This document shows, piece after piece, positions 60,601 to 64,000 of a stretch of 64,000 nucleotides of DNA. The first letter of the stretch is position 1, and each line of letters opens with the position of its first letter. The notes beneath the pieces are model-generated. The model made no database searches. It was given only the letters and a program-made list of their open reading frames with translations, and was not told the origin of the DNA. This stretch comes from Arbacia lixula (Eukaryota > Echinodermata > Echinoidea > Arbacioida > Arbaciidae), in the NCBI GenBank assembly GCA_963669155.1, contig OZ022596.1, forward strand, positions 1,136,983 to 1,200,982, read 5' to 3'. A program made the translations under genes and the position numbers.

Positions 60601-62375
60601 GCAGAAAAGAAGACTCAAGCTCCTATCACAAGCCGGCTACGAAGACCCGTGGTCACAAGAAATATGGTTGTGGCAAGAAGAAGACGGCGCCACGTTTTGG
60701 CAAGTCTAGTGGAAAGAGTAAGAAGAAGAAGAAAGAGCGGCTGAAGACACAGAAAAGTGGCTCTGTTGTTGAAGTCTCGGATGACTACCTGTCTGAAGAT
60801 TCTGTCGATGCACATGCTGAAAAGGAGAAGATTGAGCAGAAAACAAACACGACAAAGCAAAGAAACACAATCGCTTCACTTTCTGCCCGGATGTGGGATG
60901 AATGTTATTGGTCGACCATCAATGACACAACCGCGTCAACTTCCAAAATTAAGAACGTGCTTCCCTCAAACAATAGTCCACCGAGCACTAGGCCGACAGG
61001 ATTAGAATCAAAGATGCTGGAGCAATGGGGAGACCTCTTGCGCTACTCTGGAAATTGTCACGATATGGACGTGCTTCCAACGAGCGTGGGAGAACTCGAA
61101 AGTATGGACCTTCCAGCTGCAGTTACGAAATCGATGGCGATTCTCCTGGAAGGATATAACATGGTGAGACAAAACTCGAGTTCCTTGACTGAAAACTGTA
61201 GACCCGACCCTGGCTTTGAAGAGATTCTATTGGAGAAAGACGATTCCAGTGAGACGGGTAAAGATGGCGAATCGGGGCAGGCGGAATGGGAGCCGGCAAC
61301 AACGTCCAATGGGGAAGGCCATAGTTCAAGCAATGGGAGTAGTCCTGAAAGCGGTAGGGGGAGCCTTCCAATTGAAAATGAAAACTCAAGGAATACAGAG
61401 TTTACATTCGATACGCTGACCTCCCATATGAGCGTTGATGCAGCTGTTTCCAGTAGGGTATCTCCCTCCTCTTCTCCAACCCTATCTTTACCTTCCCTCG
61501 ATGCTGCACCCAACTACCCTCCATCGGATCAAGCCTCCAGTACTGGTCTCCGACGATGGCAGACACAGATGGAACTGGCGTCAGGCGCAAACGGCAATGG
61601 CCACACATCACCCGATTACTCGGCGGACACGATGAACCAAAACAACTGCCATGAAGAGGGAGACACCGGCGTTCAATCGGCGACCAATGAGGGAGGAGTG
61701 AGTGCATCGTGGCAAATCGGTGGCGCAGGAGACTTGCGAGAACCACGAGTAGTGACCATGGCTAATGGTACAGGGCGAAACAGACGGCGCCAGAATCGTG
61801 TCATGAGCTGGCCGAACATCATAGAGGAGCAGTACGATTCAGAAGATGAGATTCCCTTAGCGCGATTGATCGAGCAAGATCGACTGCGGAGGGTACAAAG
61901 CGAAGAATACAATGTATGCCATGCTCCAGTTTTTCTCTCTTCACGCAGTGACGATAACCTTCGTGATGAACAGGTTTCACATGTTCGTTTGGGCAAGGAA
62001 CATCGAAAGCTAGGCAAGGATGATCTGGGCGGCCACTTAACGGATGTGTCTAGTGCTCCTTCTACGGAGCGAGTGGTTGTTGAGATAGAACTGTCCTCTG
62101 GGAATTCTTCGGACACAGATCTTCCAGATCCTTTCATACTGGACTACCACAGCGTCATTAACAAATCAAAGAGAGACTGTGCATCCGGTGGTCGTGGTTC
62201 TTCGTGTGACATTGCGGACGGCACGTCTTTTAGTGCTAGTCAAAACGAAAAAGCGGATGATCTGGAGGGGTCAAGTGGACGAAGCGCCGGGAAAAAAACA
62301 GGAAAAAATCTGTACGGCGAATCCAAGAAGGGAAAATCGTTGGTGAGAAAAAAGAACAAAGGAGTATCGCAATGA
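46213..62375 (+). CDS. Gene C: large, mostly disordered, charged protein of unknown family
   Basis: Two exons, 46213-46407 (65 codons) and 55476-62375 (2299 codons plus TGA), join in phase 0 across a 9.1-kb intron to give 2364 residues. The N-terminus is Lys/Arg-rich ([15 protein letters not shown]- and KR-like stretches to about 150). A helical, acidic-then-basic block (about 207-364: [52 protein letters not shown]) and a coiled-coil-like block (about 1093-1158: [36 protein letters not shown]) are the only parts likely to fold. Further short conserved-looking spots are [14 protein letters not shown] (about 1869), an NLS-like [11 protein letters not shown] (about 1810) and [20 protein letters not shown] (about 2176). 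The rest is Ser/Thr/Glu/Asn-rich. A nuclear scaffold or regulatory role is an inference; I do not recognise an orthologue. Extra small exons inside the intron cannot be excluded. Confidence 0.85.
46540..46920. repeat. (GAT)n-rich tract
   Basis: GATGATGAT and AATGATGAC runs in the first part of the gene C intron; the right half is duplicated at 48465-48680. Confidence 0.85.
47443..47830 (-). mobile_element. Retroposon 3' end copy 2
   Basis: Second copy of the repeat at 790-1190, inside the gene C intron, with the same TGACAATGACAATTTAT tail on its left. Confidence 0.45.
48465..48830. repeat. Segmental duplication of 46785-47075
   Basis: Shares the GAT array and then CTGCCTAGATAAxTxCAATTCGTxGCTGTxATTGA with 46785-47075. 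Confidence 0.7.
48840..49107. repeat. GA microsatellite left of the LTR element
   Basis: Long GAGA runs with one block (TGATGATGGCACTTGATTATCTGTGCG) related to units at 51262, 51381 and 51491. Confidence 0.85.
49108..49277 (-). repeat. LTR copy (3' LTR in element orientation)
   Basis: 170 bp, bounded by TG/CA, identical to 50995-51164. It contains TTAATAAACG in plus orientation and CTACAGGCTGTAG, a short palindrome. Confidence 0.85.
50995..51164 (-). repeat. LTR copy (5' LTR in element orientation)
   Basis: 170 bp, identical to 49108-49277. The adjacent 50975-50994 holds the primer-binding-site-like stretch. Confidence 0.85.
51165..51665. repeat. GA microsatellite with about 115-bp higher-order units
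   Basis: Three units of GACACGTTACTxTGTTGATGATxG ... TTGATTATCTGTG ... TTGTCAGAGAGACGGGGAGA in tandem (from 51250, 51365, 51476), then pure GA. Confidence 0.85.
51948..52082. repeat. (GAA)n microsatellite
   Basis: About 43 GAA/AAG units, nearly uninterrupted, in the gene C intron. Such polypurine runs can form triplex DNA. Confidence 0.95.
52085..52680. repeat. GA-rich region related to 47280-48330
   Basis: AAAACGTGTAGAGAGAxAACAA (47363 and 52099) and AGAGAATCACAGGCxTGTAG (48221 and 52617) recur in the same order, so the two blocks are a diverged segmental duplication. Confidence 0.65.
53614..53828. mobile_element. MITE family E, full copy
   Basis: ATACTGCCCTACTCTGACAAAAGGAAGCAAGTG is mirrored by TTGTTTCCATTTGTCAGAGTACGGCAGAAT; about 215 bp. 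Confidence 0.8.
54151..54287. mobile_element. MITE family J (GGGGGCATTTCATxAAAGGACTTGTCGGA)
   Basis: GGGGGCATTTCATCAAAGGACTTGTCGGATA is mirrored by TCCGACAAGTCCTTTAATGAAATGCCCCC; 137 bp, inserted in the LINE relic. Confidence 0.85.
54334..54667. mobile_element. MITE family C, full copy
   Basis: AAGGGATAGTTCACCCTAACG is mirrored by TTTCAGGGTGAACTATCCCTTT; carries GGGAGAGCACCTCACATGTGACGTCACAAAAT. Inserted in the LINE relic. Confidence 0.85.
55476..62375 (+). CDS. Gene C exon 2 (terminal, 6.9 kb)
   Basis: A pyrimidine-rich acceptor (TTTCTATATCCATGCAG) precedes 2299 codons uninterrupted to TGA at 62373-62375. The open frame extends about 260 nt left of the acceptor, but that part is intron-like and lacks a good start. 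Such a long intact frame with human-like exon codon use and no repeats cannot be chance. The C-terminus is basic ([20 protein letters not shown]). Confidence 0.93.
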   Translation, partial: TSKPRPTPQRHGCGSSKSDSHVGNHARKRQHKRMRTKSSTHLSPRKHHDREMKRPATNRDAEKKRRSPQKCEDKYWRQERHDKEREGRADQDSSWRKRSSHMNEEVSSTREPHDTSSQKVITDATGSADIQVKAKADRKNTGMRYVAQLLSELDDVDVAKNSQCLDVEKAVDRLGEDYDFASDIFRDVKLKVCNAVRARNSGSVTKSDPKKAKEKRVRQWLKLSEERRRKEYVGYEAPYVHKLYSFGMDNKGKKEPLRTSINKKAEDRIFRKREVYMTHLEEQRKRDNQDKRNRSDKISNGVTLGTCNNTSEDSHTPRNSTPIPHEQLVQETAEMEYGDKEEMDVVTAQGSSSIGHTSSMSAGNSEAEGLVENSSEGDDPIEADAAINEQTKDQGQEQTCDGTMDNIPLEQKSIETEMAVDVNANNHKTCEASDGSTSINCAQSVEPGVTFPSLNTNRTCSSREENEGACCSIETYTSDASSEYTTSKEGGKHLGEVTNKARESLPAGPEIIPQAVTGDSQVKAQDGNNVGRHTGLPRVMVNSLPPESGKVVPANKHTNVIRIPREDSGSDTASNTCTCKIMKVESVVSSLSGAGGTTSNAKDKTIKGSSITAVKECGDLKSTHAKAPERPVIAIQAQSKVKALVKILPASTALKQPSSSVVITRTIPHLVTVPAPQPTSCKVQHQVPAPIMHVAGVPKHGGPTTQVLPIQTSAQSTLFVESTQLPMSTNTRMPIVNTQVGGISATGPNLFLHRLPGSIIRHSAPVQLQQNGRSVTTYGLGSAPLTDPPCIAVPGNTLGLESQLPSSRAQISEMPGTTNTTSVVFQTQTLPMIRESRKTNHQELLQMPGEQTKAVRNPVPAASSTQALMGYVNVPIITDDKGRMVVLLPNDQNILASLQLPRGNHAAASQANSPKCSGPVPSQPHKLPCPVSAESMEDVASPSNATTLKNVDRVPAKPNNTMVHNMPEPSADINMSQGSEPSKLPGYVQKRKDSVESNLVGGADNNDMKVASTHGKEEETCSEEVHELRTRQKAIIKKLKELRSVRVLIAKHGRMDEEECVNMVERLKQVENLFFRRLVISSAELLERQEMLPQDGMPLQDEILESMKTLPRHQVKAAAVSKDGSPARKCPTDLEKGKKSDVMMDQLLDTANLLKKCITAMAKKKHPKESPQSCVEVSEKKKQPINPDEKSQEANRAFLAKKHTECASSLAENGPDNFSSIGSPLVHHFQPMATPEASDSDKIVLRLQRVRCKDNPQVTSRGVGGGTLLSSEPDGTSKCLEDSTSSKLTESKGISECQVDGASLGQINVEIRPKSSEQTGSSSPKNNTSSDGSREMVKDSLRVGRSEIDVTDTTSQSSESRIASDDTSSSAPTNKCGNSKNALFTGPTKEMVAAEEKREREMVKKAWNRAFPCSSVATTRAEPAQVDSYSYQTQTVSSKEDNSQKVSKQAKPKQVKHIYGNPVIRRNLASIGNINVTKQVGGTNESRFQWLVRQLQKKRTGDVTPKPRSEMRSVSSTELSRGEFSAHEEPREYISLTSRGVQTEDDLENAPDNVKKSKDLKAIGKSSQAAKRCSVAARNGETGSEGNDMRPKGNKKRDRDSTGSGGKPTEKQPRVVSPMSYTSDYTPECGWEPNGDMEDLISLREEVLSRASSSSDDTLVYNGNLISVEETTRVLKSSNTSKKRVKSAGTMTIRDNKKIASKSQKENECRKEDSSSYHKPATKTRGHKKYGCGKKKTAPRFGKSSGKSKKKKKERLKTQKSGSVVEVSDDYLSEDSVDAHAEKEKIEQKTNTTKQRNTIASLSARMWDECYWSTINDTTASTSKIKNVLPSNNSPPSTRPTGLESKMLEQWGDLLRYSGNCHDMDVLPTSVGELESMDLPAAVTKSMAILLEGYNMVRQNSSSLTENCRPDPGFEEILLEKDDSSETGKDGESGQAEWEPATTSNGEGHSSSNGSSPESGRGSLPIENENSRNTEFTFDTLTSHMSVDAAVSSRVSPSSSPTLSLPSLDAAPNYPPSDQASSTGLRRWQTQMELASGANGNGHTSPDYSADTMNQNNCHEEGDTGVQSATNEGGVSASWQIGGAGDLREPRVVTMANGTGRNRRRQNRVMSWPNIIEEQYDSEDEIPLARLIEQDRLRRVQSEEYNVCHAPVFLSSRSDDNLRDEQVSHVRLGKEHRKLGKDDLGGHLTDVSSAPSTERVVVEIELSSGNSSDTDLPDPFILDYHSVINKSKRDCASGGRGSSCDIADGTSFSASQNEKADDLEGSSGRSAGKKTGKNLYGESKKGKSLVRKKNKGVSQ

Positions 62376-64000
62376 ACAGTCACGCCATCTGAAATATGAA
62401 ATTTTATATCATAATATGCTATATGTGAAGACTCATCTTAAGCAATTATTTTTCCGTTGTCGAACATAAAATTCTTTTATCTTCAAATGATATCCGATGC
62501 CTCGGACGTTACTCTTCCTGGAGGTATAAAATAATATTTGTGTTGCATATTCTATTTCAAAAATACGTGTAGGCCTACTGCATGAATATGTGATTGTTAC
62601 TGAGTACATGGACAATGCTTTTAAATGTCCAAGTGTCTAAGTTATTAGGGATGTAACATATTTTCGTGTGCTGCCAACACTGAAACAAAACGAGTGTTTA
62701 CATAAATTGTAAGGATGGATCAGCCAGATGTTACAGCACATTACATCTTGACCAAAAAATGATATGTATTCGCTATGTTCATATTACAGTGTACAGTAGC
62801 AGTTCAGAGCGTAGCTGCTCCCTTTATAAGCTGCACTAAAAATTTTCTGCAAGTTTCTTTCCTTCTTTATAATTTGATTATCTTATACAAAAATGATAAA
62901 CACTAAAGTTAGTGTTCCAGTCAAAACCTAAGGGGTGCGTGTTTTTCTTGTTTATTTTCTTATTTGTTTATTTGCTTATTAGTTGTGAGGTTCAGTTTTT
63001 TGTTTATTTCGTACATTCAGTTCGGGAGTTCTTTACAGTAAAATTGAAAACCCAATACCAATAGGGTAGGAATGTATGGCATCAGTGCCTTGTAAATGTG
63101 TGGGTCTGCACAACATCTAAAAATGTACATATCAACATTCAATTTTTGTGTATATATTAATACACATGTTTACGCTTGTAATTCACTATGATTTTTCAGA
63201 ACATTTTAATTTATGTTTCTTTATATTTTATTGAGTTTTCAGTGTTTATTTCCGCGACTTTTCTAAATATTGTCATACGAAGCTTCGGACCAATTTTCTT
63301 TATTCATCTTTGTCCATCTTATTTGAAAGTTAGATTTTGTGAAAATCATATATTCATCTCATGCTTGAAATGACACTACATTTACTTGATTGCAATTACT
63401 GTACAATGAGTTTTCCTAAATGAACGTAAGGATTTGATATACAGTAGTTTAGTACTGACATGACTGAAGCATTCCTTCAAATAATTCTGTTGTAAACTTA
63501 ATGCAAAATTGTGGTAAATTGTATTGATACAGTGTTATTACAATGTATATGATTATTGCATGAATACGTGTATATATTTCTGACATAACATATGTAGTGT
63601 ATGTTTGATAGAAATCTTTTAGCATTGTCGACAGTAGATAGAAATATGTGATTTTAGCTATGAAAGGAGTATAGTCGAATGTATATACAGTGCTCTATAA
63701 AAATGTTCAAATAGTTCGGTACAGCGTTGTATCAAATATGAAGGTGTAAATATCCGAAATTCAGTTTGTGACAAGATACGTGTATATATTTTTTTAATGA
63801 AATTCTTCAATACATGTATATGCATTCTAGCTATCTTGCAACATGAAATATCAGTTTTCAATGTTTCAATTATATAACTTGCATATTTCAATCAGCTTTC
63901 TATTTGTCGTTTATCAAATAATTGATTGTGTGATATAAAGAGAATGAGAGACAACTTATGAGATACGTAAAGGGAGAGAGAGTGTCGATATTGGTGAGAG
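62376..64000 (+). other. 3' flank of gene C (probable 3' UTR)
   Basis: This AT-rich stretch contains no coding exon and no clear repeat. It probably begins with the gene C 3' UTR. I found no canonical AATAAA before the window end, so the cleavage site is not assigned. Confidence 0.4.

Overview
The window is intron-rich, repeat-dense animal DNA. The mix of CUB, C-type lectin (CTLD), fibronectin III (FN3) and ZP modules in one secreted gene, the many palindromic MITE families, and a NUP35 gene with clear vertebrate similarity all suggest an invertebrate deuterostome. An echinoderm such as a sea urchin or sea star is most likely. The species cannot be fixed from the sequence alone. I see no bacterial, viral or organellar genes, tRNAs or rRNAs.

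Three host genes can be built from splice sites and reading phase. (1) Gene A, minus strand, 22684 down to the left edge: 21 phase-consistent exons (3653 coding nt, about 1217 residues) encode a signal peptide, five divergent CUB domains, CTLD, FN3, CTLD, FN3 and the ZP-N half of a zona pellucida domain. The 3' end (ZP-C, any membrane anchor) lies outside the window. (2) NUP35, minus strand, 44095 to 29178: 11 exons, 1083 nt, 360 residues, complete from the N-terminal GEPMTLGSP motif through the Nup35-type RRM to the C-terminal EYMLGW membrane-binding motif. (3) Gene C, plus strand, 46213 to 62375: a 65-residue first exon and one 6.9-kb final exon predict a 2364-residue, charged, mostly disordered protein of unknown family. 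NUP35 and gene C are divergent, with start codons 2.1 kb apart.

The rest is mostly repeats. The 22.7-29.2 kb intergenic region holds a pogo/Tigger-like element, a long (CTA)n array and several MITEs. The NUP35 introns hold a hAT-like element, a LINE 3' fragment, and a (TAGA)n array in which the exon-9 splice acceptor has been copied three extra times. The 9-kb gene C intron is full of GA, GAT and GAA arrays and segmental duplications. It also carries a short LTR element with two identical 170-bp LTRs and an RTE-like LINE relic split by two MITEs. At least ten short inverted-repeat families recur, several nested in each other.

Functionally the genes look unrelated: an extracellular adhesion or immune-type surface protein, a nuclear pore scaffold protein, and a probably nuclear disordered protein. 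The most distinctive observations are the composite architecture of gene A, with its duplicated CTLD-FN3 block; the replicated exon-9 acceptor and the tandem copies of the stop-codon region in NUP35; and the very young LTR element.
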